Of a stretch of 64,000 nucleotides of DNA, positions 43,475 to 52,635 are shown piece by piece. The notes below the pieces were generated by a model. It had not been told where the DNA came from. It searched no databases and was given only the letters and a program-made list of their open reading frames with translations. The stretch is from Hyphomicrobium sp. Its GTDB lineage: Bacteria; Pseudomonadota; Alphaproteobacteria; Rhizobiales; Hyphomicrobiaceae. Every line of letters starts with the position of its first letter. The stretch's first letter is position 1. A program made the position numbers and the translations under genes. The DNA lies in assembly GCF_019753045.1 (NCBI RefSeq), contig NZ_JAIELN010000012.1:62001-126000 (forward strand), written 5' to 3'.

Positions 43475-44200
43475 CTAGTTGGTCGATGCGGGCCGCCAGC
43501 CGGCTGCGGTTGCCTCTTCCTCGGAGCAGAACCAGCGCTTGCCGTGTCCTCCGTCCATTCGGACCTTGTCGTACCAGGTCCCCCACGGCATGTGATAGAT
43601 GCGGCCGCGGGACGAAACGTTGCCTTTGATCGCGCAACCTTTCGGAGCGGCGATTTCGGCGACTTGCCATTCGTTACGACGGTAATCCCAAGGCGCTTGC
43701 GCCTGTCCTTGCCAAACGCCGATCTTTTCCAGGCGCGCTTGGGCTTCGACGTCGACATAGGTGGTCGAATATTTCACAAAGGCCCAGGCGAGCCCGGCGC
43801 GCACCATCGCGTCTTCGATGTCGATGCCATCCACGAAGCACGTCGCGAGCGTCCGGTGATAGCGATCAGTGCCAGTGCGGTCGCAGGCAATCTCTTTGTG
43901 TTCGACCAATTTCCGCAGCATCGCCGCGGCAGCCTTTCCGCATTCCCACATCGCTCCGGTCGCCGTTTGACATGTCTGCGTCAACTCCGGCGCGTCGATG
44001 CCTTCAAGACGAACGCGTGTCTGCCCGACGTCGAGCGTATCGCCGTCAACGACTCGGCCTGGGCCCGAGACGATCGCCGGCTGGCCATTCTCCGGGCCCG
44101 TCACAGCGAGGGCCGCAATTGGCGGAAGTGCCAGGAGAAAAAGCGCACCTGCCTGAAGGCAAGTGCGCGATAGTCGAGACGAGAAAGACAATTCTGGCAT
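43475..44200 (-). CDS. Secreted thermonuclease-family protein with sunset-type C-terminal domain
   Basis: 241 residues from the ATG at 44200 (MPELSFSS). A signal peptide or anchor covers the first 32 residues. The staphylococcal nuclease fold has the acidic VVDGDTLDV, RVRLEGIDAPEL (with Arg, Asp and Glu equivalent to residues 35, 40 and 43 of the S. aureus enzyme) and the second active arginine in TDRYHRTLATC, so it should be active and Ca2+-dependent. The C-terminal 60 residues (GCAIKGNVSSRGRIYHMP, then KRWFCSEEEATAAGWRPA) resemble the sunset domain that follows nuclease domains in some bacteria. Expected site: periplasm or outside the cell. Confidence 0.87.
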   Translation of the reverse strand: MPELSFSSRLSRTCLQAGALFLLALPPIAALAVTGPENGQPAIVSGPGRVVDGDTLDVGQTRVRLEGIDAPELTQTCQTATGAMWECGKAAAAMLRKLVEHKEIACDRTGTDRYHRTLATCFVDGIDIEDAMVRAGLAWAFVKYSTTYVDVEAQARLEKIGVWQGQAQAPWDYRRNEWQVAEIAAPKGCAIKGNVSSRGRIYHMPWGTWYDKVRMDGGHGKRWFCSEEEATAAGWRPASTN

Positions 44201-44490
44201 GGGTCGATCCTGAATGATGGATGCGGCGCAACCTTGGCGATAGCGTGTTATAATTATGCAACCCATAAGCGATTCTCCTCATGAGCGCTAAAAGCGACGA
44301 GACGTCAGGAGGCGATTTGAAAATGTGAGAGGGGCGCTTGGCCCCGATAGACTGGTTCACCCACAGAACAGCGGGCGCCCGGAGCGCTTTGACCTTGCGC
44401 CGCAGGAGTGAGCGGCCCGTAAGTGACATAATTCGCAGCGATATTTCGGCCCGCATTACGCGGCCCGTTCGCCGCTCTTAAGAGGACTGC

Positions 44491-46839
44491 ATGCCTTACA
44501 CTCCCGCGCCGCCTCCGCTGCCGACGATACGGCCGAGCTTCGAGCGCGCTCCCCTCGGTTCAGGTCCACGCCGCACGCCTCCGCCGCCGGGCGGTGGGGG
44601 TGGGCGCCGGGGGCCGCCGGCACGACGGGGCGGCCTCTGGACGGGTATCCTCTACGCGCTGCTTTTCATCGTCGCGGTGGGTGGTGCGGGCATCGGCTAC
44701 CTTCTTCTCAATCCGCCCAGCGACCTGATCCGGCAGAAGATCGCCGAAGAGGTGAAGGCACGGACCGGCCGCGATCTCATCATCGCCGGACGGGCGTCCT
44801 TCACATTCTTCCCGGTGCTGGGTCTCTCATTGAAAGACGTGTCGCTCTCGGGGCCGCCCGGAATGGACGGCCCGTTCCTCAATGCTCAAGCGCTTGAGGC
44901 CAGCCTCGATCCGATGACGCTTTTGGAGCGTCAACCGAAGATCACCGCGGTGACGCTCAAGAGCCCTGTGCTGGACCTCCGCATCGATAAAGAAGGCCGC
45001 CGAAACTGGAAGTTCGCGGCCCGCTCCGCGCCGACGCGGCTCGCTGAGTTGCAGATGCGCGGAACGCAGCGCGACACTGCTCCGATAGAGATCGCGATGG
45101 CGGAAGCCGGCGGCTCGGGAACCGATGCGGCCGATCTGAAAATCGAAAACGTCAGGTTGGAGAATGGGACGTTCCGTTTCACCGACGACCGAACGGGGAA
45201 AATTTCGGAAGTCTCGCAACTCAACGTCACGCTCGGGCTTCCGTCTCTTCAAAGCCCGCTCGTCGCGAACGGCAATCTCGTCTGGCGCGACCAGCGGCTC
45301 GACTTCGACGGCAAAGTCGCCGACGTCCGCGCGATAGCCACCGAGAAGCCGACGCAACTCTCCTTCAACGCCCGGAACTCGTTGATCACAGCTTCCTACG
45401 AGGGAGGCGTCATCCTCAAGGACGGGGCTACCCTCGACGGCAAAGTTTCGGCGCAATCGAATTCGACGCGCGGGCTTGCCACATGGTTCGGCACTCAGCT
45501 GCCGCCCGTTAGCGGCTTCGGCCCGATGTCGATCCAGGGAACGCTGAAGACAGCCGGCAACGTGACGGTGTTTTCGGACGCCGCATTCAGTTTGGACGGC
45601 GCTGCCGCCAGCGGACAGATCAAGGTGACGACCGGCGGCGTCCGGCCGTTGGTAGAGGCCGATCTCGCCGTCTCGGAATTGGATCTCAACAAGTATCTGA
45701 CGAGCGCGGTAACCGGCGGGGAAGCAGGCCCTGTCGCGGACGAGGGGCAAGGCAAGAGTGCGGCAACGCCAGCGGCGCCAGCGCCGGAGTCGCCGGTTGC
45801 GCCGAAGCAGCCAACACCGGCGACGCCGGATCAGATCCAAAAATTGTTGGAAGGCTCGAAAGTTTATGGCTTCGCGCAGCGCGAGGGATGGTCGAGCGAG
45901 CCTCTGAACCTGACCCTTCTCGGCGTCGCCGACGGCAGTGCCCGCGTGAGCGTCGAGAAGCTTCATTTCAAGAATATGTCGATCGGCAAGTCATCCGTCG
46001 ACGTTGCAGTCAAAAACCTCGCCATGCAGGCGAAATTCAATGATGTCGCGCTTTACAAGGGGCACGGCAGCGGCGTCCTTGCCATCAATGGATCGGGAGG
46101 CAACGCCGACGTCACCGCCAACTTCAAACTCGACAACGTTTCGGCGTTTCCGTTCCTCAAGGATGCTGCAAATTTCGGCTGGGTTTCGGGTAACGCCAAT
46201 GTCGCCCTGCAGCTCTCGGCAAACGGCGCGAACCAATTGCAGCTGGTTGAAAGCCTCAACGGAACGGCCGGCTTCCAATTCGCTGACGGCGCCATTGTCG
46301 GCTTCAATCTGCCCGGCGCCATACACGGGCTCACGCAAGGCAACCTGGGCGCGCTCAGAACGTCACCTTCGGAAAAGACCGACTTCACCGCGCTCGGCGC
46401 CTCGTTCACGATTACCAACGGCGTTGCGCAGAACCAGGACCTACAGCTGATCAGCCCGATGCTGAAGGTGACAGGCGCGGGAACCGCTCACATGCCGGAG
46501 CGAACGATCGATTATACGGTCAGGCCGAAACTCGTCGCAGCGGCGGAGCCGCAGAAGGGGAACTCCGAGGCGTCAGGGATCGAAGTTCCGGTCCACATCA
46601 CCGGCTCCTGGGACCAGCCTTCCTACCGGCCCGATTTCAAAGCCGTGCTGTCGGATCAGGACAAGACCGTCGAGACGATCAAGCAGATCGGCAAGAAGTT
46701 CAAAGGCAAGAATGCCAACGAAATCGTCGATCAGCTCTTCGGCAAAAAGGCCGACGAAGATCCGACGAGCAGCGCTGCGACCAACAAGAAGAAAGCCAAG
46801 GATCTGCTGAACAAGTTCCTCGGCAAAGAGGCCCAGTGA
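44491..46839 (+). CDS. AsmA-family protein
   Basis: 782 residues. AsmA/TamB-like proteins are inner-membrane-anchored and span the periplasm to move lipids or help outer-membrane assembly. One membrane helix at about residues 49-71 (WTGILYALLFIVAVGGAGIGY) is followed by the AsmA N-terminal pattern LIRQKIAEEVKARTGRDLIIAG and FFPVLGLSLKDVSLSGPPG. The C-terminal AsmA region includes LVESLNGTAGFQFADGAIVGFNLP and GAGTAHMPERTIDYTVRPKLV. Unusually, the helix is preceded by a 48-residue Pro/Gly/Arg-rich cytosolic lead. A Pro/Ala linker lies near residue 420. A stand-alone gene. Confidence 0.92.
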   Translation: MPYTPAPPPLPTIRPSFERAPLGSGPRRTPPPPGGGGGRRGPPARRGGLWTGILYALLFIVAVGGAGIGYLLLNPPSDLIRQKIAEEVKARTGRDLIIAGRASFTFFPVLGLSLKDVSLSGPPGMDGPFLNAQALEASLDPMTLLERQPKITAVTLKSPVLDLRIDKEGRRNWKFAARSAPTRLAELQMRGTQRDTAPIEIAMAEAGGSGTDAADLKIENVRLENGTFRFTDDRTGKISEVSQLNVTLGLPSLQSPLVANGNLVWRDQRLDFDGKVADVRAIATEKPTQLSFNARNSLITASYEGGVILKDGATLDGKVSAQSNSTRGLATWFGTQLPPVSGFGPMSIQGTLKTAGNVTVFSDAAFSLDGAAASGQIKVTTGGVRPLVEADLAVSELDLNKYLTSAVTGGEAGPVADEGQGKSAATPAAPAPESPVAPKQPTPATPDQIQKLLEGSKVYGFAQREGWSSEPLNLTLLGVADGSARVSVEKLHFKNMSIGKSSVDVAVKNLAMQAKFNDVALYKGHGSGVLAINGSGGNADVTANFKLDNVSAFPFLKDAANFGWVSGNANVALQLSANGANQLQLVESLNGTAGFQFADGAIVGFNLPGAIHGLTQGNLGALRTSPSEKTDFTALGASFTITNGVAQNQDLQLISPMLKVTGAGTAHMPERTIDYTVRPKLVAAAEPQKGNSEASGIEVPVHITGSWDQPSYRPDFKAVLSDQDKTVETIKQIGKKFKGKNANEIVDQLFGKKADEDPTSSAATNKKKAKDLLNKFLGKEAQ

Positions 46840-47081
46840 CCTGCTCGATTGTCGCGCTTCGTTCGCTCGTTCGGCGTGTTGTTTTATCTTCGGTTAAGTT
46901 GATGGAACATCAGCGCGAAAAAAAATCCGCATAGGGGTCAAAAAGATCTTGCGTAGGGGGGGCGTTGGCCTCATATGCACCCTCTCTCGTCTGTCCACCT
47001 GCCAACATGGTCGAGGTTTTCCAGAACCAATGAGGTAAGGAGCGGGCGAGTCAAACCTATCTGCTGGTTGGGGAGGGTCAC

Positions 47082-47636
47082 ATGGCCTTTAATGACACCC
47101 TCTTCCAATTGGGGATGGACTTGACTCGTTCAAGCACCGCCCAAGAGGAAGATTTTTCGCGCGCTGCGTTCAACACGGAAGTAGAAGACTCGACGAGTCC
47201 CTCTACTGAACAAAGCGTAAATAGTGCAGGGACTACGATCTTTATCGATCTCCACGGCGCCAAGCGCCTCGACGACGTCAAGTCGGCCGAGCGTGCGACA
47301 AAGCGTGCCGTCGAGAGCTTGGGCCTCAAGCTCAAGAGCCTCCACCTCGATCGCGTCGCTGGCGGCGGCGTGTCGGGTGTCGCGGTCTTGGGCTCCGGGC
47401 ACCTGTCCTTGCAGGCTTGCTCGCGGACCGGCTTTGCCTCCGTCGACGCGCGCGGCTGTGCCGGACTCCAGCCGGCATCCGCTTTGCTCGCTCTCGCTGA
47501 AGCGTTCGGCGCGCGCGAGGCTGTCATCCGGCGGGAACGGACGCTGTCCACCCTGACCGTGCCTGCCCTTCGCGTTGTGCCAAGAGCACCGCGCAAGGTT
47601 CAGCGCCAGAAGGCCCAAGCGAAGAAAGCGGCTTAA
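47082..47636 (+). CDS. AdoMet-decarboxylase (SpeD)-like protein lacking the processing serine
   Basis: 184 residues; GGGGAGGG lies just upstream of the ATG. Residues 50-140 align along their whole length with class 1 bacterial S-adenosylmethionine decarboxylase: IFIDLHGAKRL, GGGVSGVAVLGSGHLSLQ, GFASVDARGCAG. In active enzymes the chain cuts itself at Glu-Ser in SESH to make pyruvoyl. Here the segment reads Gly104-Ser105-Gly106-His107, so the serine is glycine, and the catalytic His of HTWPE is Gln111. The catalytic Cys (Cys126) and the processing-helper Ser98 remain. A 50-residue Ser/Thr-rich lead and a basic C-terminal tail (KVQRQKAQAKKAA) are extra. It is probably not a decarboxylase; role unknown. 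A terminator follows. Confidence 0.75.
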   Translation: MAFNDTLFQLGMDLTRSSTAQEEDFSRAAFNTEVEDSTSPSTEQSVNSAGTTIFIDLHGAKRLDDVKSAERATKRAVESLGLKLKSLHLDRVAGGGVSGVAVLGSGHLSLQACSRTGFASVDARGCAGLQPASALLALAEAFGAREAVIRRERTLSTLTVPALRVVPRAPRKVQRQKAQAKKAA

Positions 47637-47671
47637 ACCCGCTTCGCTCTCTTCAAGACCAGCGATAGTGG

Positions 47672-47700
47672 CCGCGATCGGAACTCTCCGATCGCGGTTT
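47672..47700 (+). terminator. Rho-independent terminator after the SpeD-like gene
   Basis: Perfect 11-bp stem, ccgcgatcgga with tccgatcgcgg, 4-nt loop, then ttt. It lies 35 bp after the stop and before the convergent exporter gene. The short T-run suggests moderate strength. Confidence 0.75.
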
Positions 47701-47754
47701 CTGGCCGTTCGCGGATTTCATGCTTGGCCGGTTCCGGCTTTCAACTCATCGAAT

Positions 47755-49206
47755 TTATCCGACGTGGCCTTCGCTGAGGCGCGCCACTTCCTTCGGCGGT
47801 TCGGCCGCCTTCATCGCATCCGTCGGCAATAGCGAAGCGCCCGCTGACGGCGACAGCTGCCTGAAGAACAGGATCGACGACGCCGAGACGAGTGCGATCA
47901 AGATGAAGACCGGCGGAAAATGTCCGACGTCGATGGCACTGCCTCCAGCAACGTGCTGCATGCCTTCGAGCCCCATCGCAGCGATCGTCACGCCGACCGA
48001 GCCCGACAACTCCTGACAGACGACGGCGAAGCTCGTCGCGTTGCTCAGTCTCTCGGGCGGTACGTCCGCGTAAGCCAGCGTGTTGACGCTCGTGAACTGA
48101 AGCGAGCGCGACAGGCCGCCCATCAGGAACAGGGCTATGATCATGACCGGCGAGGTCGTGACAGAGAACAGCGCCGGGAACGCAGTAAACAAGCTCGCGA
48201 TGATGGCGTTCACCATTAGCACGCGCCGGAAGCCATAACGCTTGATGATCGTGGCGGCCTGCGTCTTCATGAAGATGGCGCCGACGCCGGTCGCGAACGT
48301 CATCAGCCCCGACTGGAACGCCGTCATGCCGAATCCCGATTGGAACAGTAGCGGCAGCAGGAAGGGACCTGCTCCGAGGCCGGTGCGGAACAGGAAACCG
48401 CCGGCAACGCCCGCGCGGAACGTCGGGATAGCAAGCAACCGGAAATCGATTATCGGCGCCGGCACACGCAAGGCATGCCAAGCATAACCACCGAGCAGCA
48501 CCGCACCGGCGGCCGTGACCAGAAACACCGTCTCGGGCCCGACGATGCCGAGGCCCATCAGCGTGACGCCGGTCAAGAACAGCGACAGACCGGGGCCGAT
48601 CAACAGGAAGCCGCGCAAGTCGAAGGATCTCGACGTTTCCTCGCGCACGTCCGGAATGAAGCGGGTGATCAGCGCGAGCCCGAGAAGCGCGACCGGAATA
48701 TTGATCCAGAAAATCCAGCGCCAATTGAAATACGTGGTGATGAAGCCGCCGAGAGGTGGCCCCAGGACGGGTCCGACGAGGGCCGGTACGGTCAACCAGG
48801 CGATGGCGTTGATCATGTCCGACCTCGGGATCGTACGCAGTACGATCAGGCGGCCGACCGGGGTCATCATCGCTCCGCCGATGCCCTGGAGGATGCGGGC
48901 TGCCACGAGCGTGCCGAGATCCGTCGAAAGGCCGCAGGCGATGGAGCCAGCCGCGAACACCACCATCGCAGCGCGAAAGACGTTCTTGGCGCCGAAGCGA
49001 TCCGCCATCCAGCCCGACGCTGGGATGAAAACGGCAAGCGCCAGGAGATAAGTCGTCAGGGCGAGTTTAAGGTGAATCGGATTGGCGTTCAGATCCTTAG
49101 CTATCGCCGGGAGCGAGGTCGCAAGCACCGTCGCGTCCAGGTTCTCCATGAAGAGGGCCGTGGCCACGATCAGGGGGATGAAGTTGCGTCGGATCTGTTC
49201 GGTCAT
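47755..49206 (-). CDS. MFS multidrug exporter, DHA2 (EmrB-like) family
   Basis: 483 residues with about 13-14 membrane helices. Motif A reads GWMADRFGAKNVFRAA after helix 2; antiporter motif C appears as GPVLGPPLGGFI; and the N-terminal ALFMENLDATVLATSLPAIA is the DHA2 start signature. Expected function: proton-driven efflux of hydrophobic compounds. No membrane-fusion partner or TetR regulator is next to it. Stand-alone on the minus strand. Confidence 0.92.
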   Translation of the reverse strand: MTEQIRRNFIPLIVATALFMENLDATVLATSLPAIAKDLNANPIHLKLALTTYLLALAVFIPASGWMADRFGAKNVFRAAMVVFAAGSIACGLSTDLGTLVAARILQGIGGAMMTPVGRLIVLRTIPRSDMINAIAWLTVPALVGPVLGPPLGGFITTYFNWRWIFWINIPVALLGLALITRFIPDVREETSRSFDLRGFLLIGPGLSLFLTGVTLMGLGIVGPETVFLVTAAGAVLLGGYAWHALRVPAPIIDFRLLAIPTFRAGVAGGFLFRTGLGAGPFLLPLLFQSGFGMTAFQSGLMTFATGVGAIFMKTQAATIIKRYGFRRVLMVNAIIASLFTAFPALFSVTTSPVMIIALFLMGGLSRSLQFTSVNTLAYADVPPERLSNATSFAVVCQELSGSVGVTIAAMGLEGMQHVAGGSAIDVGHFPPVFILIALVSASSILFFRQLSPSAGASLLPTDAMKAAEPPKEVARLSEGHVG

Positions 49207-49255
49207 GGCGGGTGTCTAGCATCCTAACGCTGCCCGGCCAGCCTTTCCGGCGTGC

Positions 49256-49297
49256 GGCTTATGCAGGCCTCAATTGCAGAAAGGTGCGGCATAAGCC
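49256..49297. repeat. 9-bp inverted repeat between divergent genes
   Basis: ggcttatgc (49256-49264) and gcataagcc (49289-49297) are perfect complements, 24 nt apart. They lie in the 282-bp divergent region between the exporter and CoA-transferase genes. Possible operator; no known consensus. Confidence 0.4.
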
Positions 49298-49488
49298 CCT
49301 CGCCACCCCTCGGATAGGGGCCTATTACCCCCTTGAGTGGTGCATGCCCATTCGAGCTAAGCTATGCGCGAATGGCGGTCCGGCTCACAATCCGGTGTCC
49401 GACATAAAACAAAACAACAGCACGGCCTCTACAGGGACCGCTCGAAGTCTCATCGAAGCCTGGACTGTGACTCGGGGAAACGCATCGC

Positions 49489-51432
49489 ATGTCTACCAGC
49501 AAGATCATTTCGGCTGACGAAGCAATCGCCCGCATTGGCGAAGGCGCTGTTGTCGCCACAACGGGTTTTGTCCAGAGCTGCATTCCGGAAGCGCTGCACG
49601 CCGCCCTCGAGAAACGTTTCGTCGAGACAGGAGCGCCGCGCGATCTCACGTTGATCATGTGCGCAGGCGCCGGCGACAGCAAAGGGCTCGGTACTGGCCG
49701 GCTCCATCACGAAGGCCTGTTGAAGCGCGTCATCGCCGCGAACTTCGGGCGCATGCCTAAGGTTGCGCAGGCTGCCCAAGAGGACAAAATTCAGGGCTAC
49801 AACCTTCCCCAGGGCGTCATCTCCAAACTTTATCGCAGCTGCGCATCGGGTAGCCCCGGTCTCTTCACGCGCGTCGGCCTTCATACCTACGTCGATCCGC
49901 GCCTCGGCGGCGGCAAAGTCAACACGAAGACCAAAGAGGATCTCGTCAAGCTCGTCGAGGTCGATGGCAAAGAGTGGCTGTTTTATAAGGCGACCCCGAT
50001 CAACGTCGCTCTCATCCGCGCGACGAGCGCCGATCCGCTAGGCAATCTCAGCATGGAAAGAGAAGCGCTGACGCTCGACGTGCTGGCCCAGGCCATGGCT
50101 GCGCACAACAACGGCGGCATCGTCATCGCTCAGGTCGAGCGCATCGTCGCCGAGGGCTCGATCAAGCCGAAAGACGTAAAGGTTCCGGGCATTCTGGTCG
50201 ATTGCGTCGTCGTCGCCGATCCGCCCGAGATGCATCGCATGAACTACGGCGTCATGTATGACCCGGGTCTTGCAGGCGAAGTGCGCGTGACCGTCGACAG
50301 CCTGCCGACGATGGAACTCGACGAACGCAAGATCATCGCGCGCCGCGCGTCGTTCGAGCTGCCGCCGAACGGCGTCATCAATCTCGGCGTCGGCGCACCG
50401 GACGGCGTTGCAAACGTCGCAAACGAAGAGAAGGTAACGCCCTACCTCGTCATGACGACGGAAGCGGGCGCGGTCGGTGGTGTGCTGGCGGGCGGCTCGA
50501 GCTTCGGATCATCGGCCAACGCGCATTCGATCCTCGATCAGAACCAGATGTTCGACTTCTATCACGGCGGCGGTCTCGATCTTACGTGCCTCGGCATGGC
50601 GGAATGCGACAGTCTCGGCAACGTCAACACGAGCAAGTTCGGCGGCAAGCTCAACGGTTGCGGCGGCTTCATCGATATCTCGCAGAACGCACGCGCTGTC
50701 GTTTTCGCGGGAACGTTCACTGCCGGCGGCCTTGAAGTCGCGATCGAGGACGGCAAGCTGCGCATCGTCAAGGAAGGACGCGCACGCAAGTTCGTGAAGC
50801 AGGTCGAGCAGGTGACGTTCTCGGGCCAGTATGCGGCACAGAAGGCGCAGCCCGTTATCTATGTCACCGAGCGTTGCGTTTTCCAGCTGACCGATCATGG
50901 CCTCGAACTGATCGAAGTGGCGCCCGGCATCGATATCGATCGGGATATCCTTGCGCACATGGCGTTCAAGCCGCACATCCATTCGCCGGTGACGATGAAC
51001 CCGCGGATCTTCATGGACCAGCCGATGGATCTGCTGGCCGATCTCCTGAACAAGAACCTCAAGGACCGCGTCAGCTTCGATTCCGAGCAGAAGATCCTCA
51101 ACCTCGATCTCGAAGGCTGGAGCGTCCGCAAGAAGGACGACATCGCCGACTTGAAGCAGGTGATCATCGATGCCTGCGAGGCAATCGGCGGCCGCGTCAA
51201 TGTCGTCATCAATCAGGCCAGCTGCCGGATCGCCGAGGATCTCTACGACGAATACGCCGATATGGTCGCGTACGTTACGAAGCACCACTATGGCCGCTCC
51301 GCCCGCTATGCGACGAGTGCGCTTACCCGGCAGAAGCTGCTGGAAGCGCTGAGACGGCGCGGGCTCGATACGCACGTCTTCGCGAACGCAGCTGAAGCGT
51401 ACGGCTTCCTTCAGCGCCAAGCGGCGGAATAG
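49489..51432 (+). CDS. Acyl-CoA:acetate/3-ketoacid CoA-transferase, long form
   Basis: 647 residues, fused alpha and beta halves of the YdiF/propionate CoA-transferase type. The N-terminal half starts ISADEAIARIGEGAVVATTGFVQSCIPE. The catalytic glutamate that forms the enzyme-CoA thioester is Glu325 in MTTEAGAVGGVLAGG. The body ends around residue 510 (HMAFKPHIHSPVTMNPRIF). About 130 residues then continue (LLADLLNKNLKDRVSF, later INQASCRIAEDLYDEYADMVAYV), beyond the 510-530 usual for the family. Expected reaction: CoA transfer between acyl-CoA and a short acid, in ketone, propionate or storage-polymer metabolism. A stand-alone gene. Confidence 0.88.
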   Translation: MSTSKIISADEAIARIGEGAVVATTGFVQSCIPEALHAALEKRFVETGAPRDLTLIMCAGAGDSKGLGTGRLHHEGLLKRVIAANFGRMPKVAQAAQEDKIQGYNLPQGVISKLYRSCASGSPGLFTRVGLHTYVDPRLGGGKVNTKTKEDLVKLVEVDGKEWLFYKATPINVALIRATSADPLGNLSMEREALTLDVLAQAMAAHNNGGIVIAQVERIVAEGSIKPKDVKVPGILVDCVVVADPPEMHRMNYGVMYDPGLAGEVRVTVDSLPTMELDERKIIARRASFELPPNGVINLGVGAPDGVANVANEEKVTPYLVMTTEAGAVGGVLAGGSSFGSSANAHSILDQNQMFDFYHGGGLDLTCLGMAECDSLGNVNTSKFGGKLNGCGGFIDISQNARAVVFAGTFTAGGLEVAIEDGKLRIVKEGRARKFVKQVEQVTFSGQYAAQKAQPVIYVTERCVFQLTDHGLELIEVAPGIDIDRDILAHMAFKPHIHSPVTMNPRIFMDQPMDLLADLLNKNLKDRVSFDSEQKILNLDLEGWSVRKKDDIADLKQVIIDACEAIGGRVNVVINQASCRIAEDLYDEYADMVAYVTKHHYGRSARYATSALTRQKLLEALRRRGLDTHVFANAAEAYGFLQRQAAE

Positions 51433-51574
51433 CCGTCAGCCTGCAAATCGTCATTGTTCGGCAAATTTAGCCGAACGATGATGCATGCCTGGAATGCGCC
51501 GCAGTGCTGTGCGGGACTTGATGGATGTGAGGCTCGTCGCCATTTGTTCGCGACTTCATTTCCTCGGGTGCATC

Positions 51575-52603
51575 ATGGAACACAGCTTCTTCCGGGTTCT
51601 CGACGATACCGAAATCGAGACTGGCATCGAACGCGGCGGCGCTCGCCACGACGGCGTGCGGCGCGATGACGTCGCGCTGATGGATGCCTACAGCAACGCC
51701 GTCGTCGATGTCGTCGACACGGTGTCTCCGGCCGTCGTGCATGTCCAGGTTCGCAGCTCGCGCGGCGGACGTACGGGGCAAGGCTCGGGCAGCGGCGTCA
51801 TCGTTTCGCCGGACGGTCTCGTACTGACCAACAATCACGTCATCGACGGCGCACAATCGATCACGCTTGCGCAGGGCGACGGCCAGCGGTTCGGCGCGCG
51901 CCTCGTCGGTCGTGACCCCGATACGGATATCGCCGTGTTGCGCGCGGAGACGACGGAGCGGCTGAAGTTCGCGCGCTTGGCCGATTCCAAGAAGCTCCGT
52001 CCCGGGCAGATCGCCATTGCGATCGGCAATCCGCTCGGCTTCCAGTCGACGGTGACGGCCGGCATCATCAGCGCGGTCGGACGGTCGTTGCGCGCGGAGA
52101 ACGGCCGCCTCATCGACGACGTCATCCAGACGGACGCAGCGCTCAACCCCGGAAACTCCGGTGGTCCGCTCGTCAATTCGTCCGGTCACGTCATCGGCAT
52201 CAACACCGCGACCATCATGGGCGCGCAAGGGCTTTGCTTCGCCGTCGCATCGAACACGGCTGAGTATGTGCTCACGCAGATCTTGAGCCATGGCCGCGTC
52301 CGCCGTGGCGTGATGGGCATCGTTGCCGAACACGTTGTGCTGCCGCAGCGGATCCGACACGCGCTTGGCCTCACCCAAGCGGGCGCGATCGGCATTCGCA
52401 GTGTGCAGAACAATGGTCCGGCGGAGGCTGCTGGACTGATTGCGGGCGATATTCTGATCGCGGTCGACGGCGTCGCCATTGCCGGTGTCGACGACGTTGC
52501 ACGCGTTCTCGATGCGGGCCGCATCGGTCAGAAGGCGACCCTCACGGTCCTGCGTGCAGGAGAAAAGCTCGAGTTCTCGATCGTCCCGGAAGAACGGGGT
52601 TAG
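51575..52603 (+). CDS. HtrA/DegP-like serine protease with one PDZ domain
   Basis: About 342 residues from the ATG at 51575; ATGs at 51485 and 51680 are alternatives. The trypsin-like domain has the triad His in VLTNNHVIDG, Asp in DTDIAVLRAET and Ser in LNPGNSGGPLVNSSG. A single PDZ domain fills the last 90 residues (AIGIRSVQNNGPAEAAGLIAGDILIAVDGV). No signal peptide or membrane segment is seen with this start, whereas most HtrA proteins are periplasmic, so a cytosolic location or a wrong start must be considered. It could degrade or sense misfolded proteins. Convergent with the mrp gene, with a palindromic element between them. Confidence 0.88.
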   Translation: MEHSFFRVLDDTEIETGIERGGARHDGVRRDDVALMDAYSNAVVDVVDTVSPAVVHVQVRSSRGGRTGQGSGSGVIVSPDGLVLTNNHVIDGAQSITLAQGDGQRFGARLVGRDPDTDIAVLRAETTERLKFARLADSKKLRPGQIAIAIGNPLGFQSTVTAGIISAVGRSLRAENGRLIDDVIQTDAALNPGNSGGPLVNSSGHVIGINTATIMGAQGLCFAVASNTAEYVLTQILSHGRVRRGVMGIVAEHVVLPQRIRHALGLTQAGAIGIRSVQNNGPAEAAGLIAGDILIAVDGVAIAGVDDVARVLDAGRIGQKATLTVLRAGEKLEFSIVPEERG

Positions 52604-52635
52604 TGTTCTGATCGCGCACGGCGGGAGCTTTTAGC

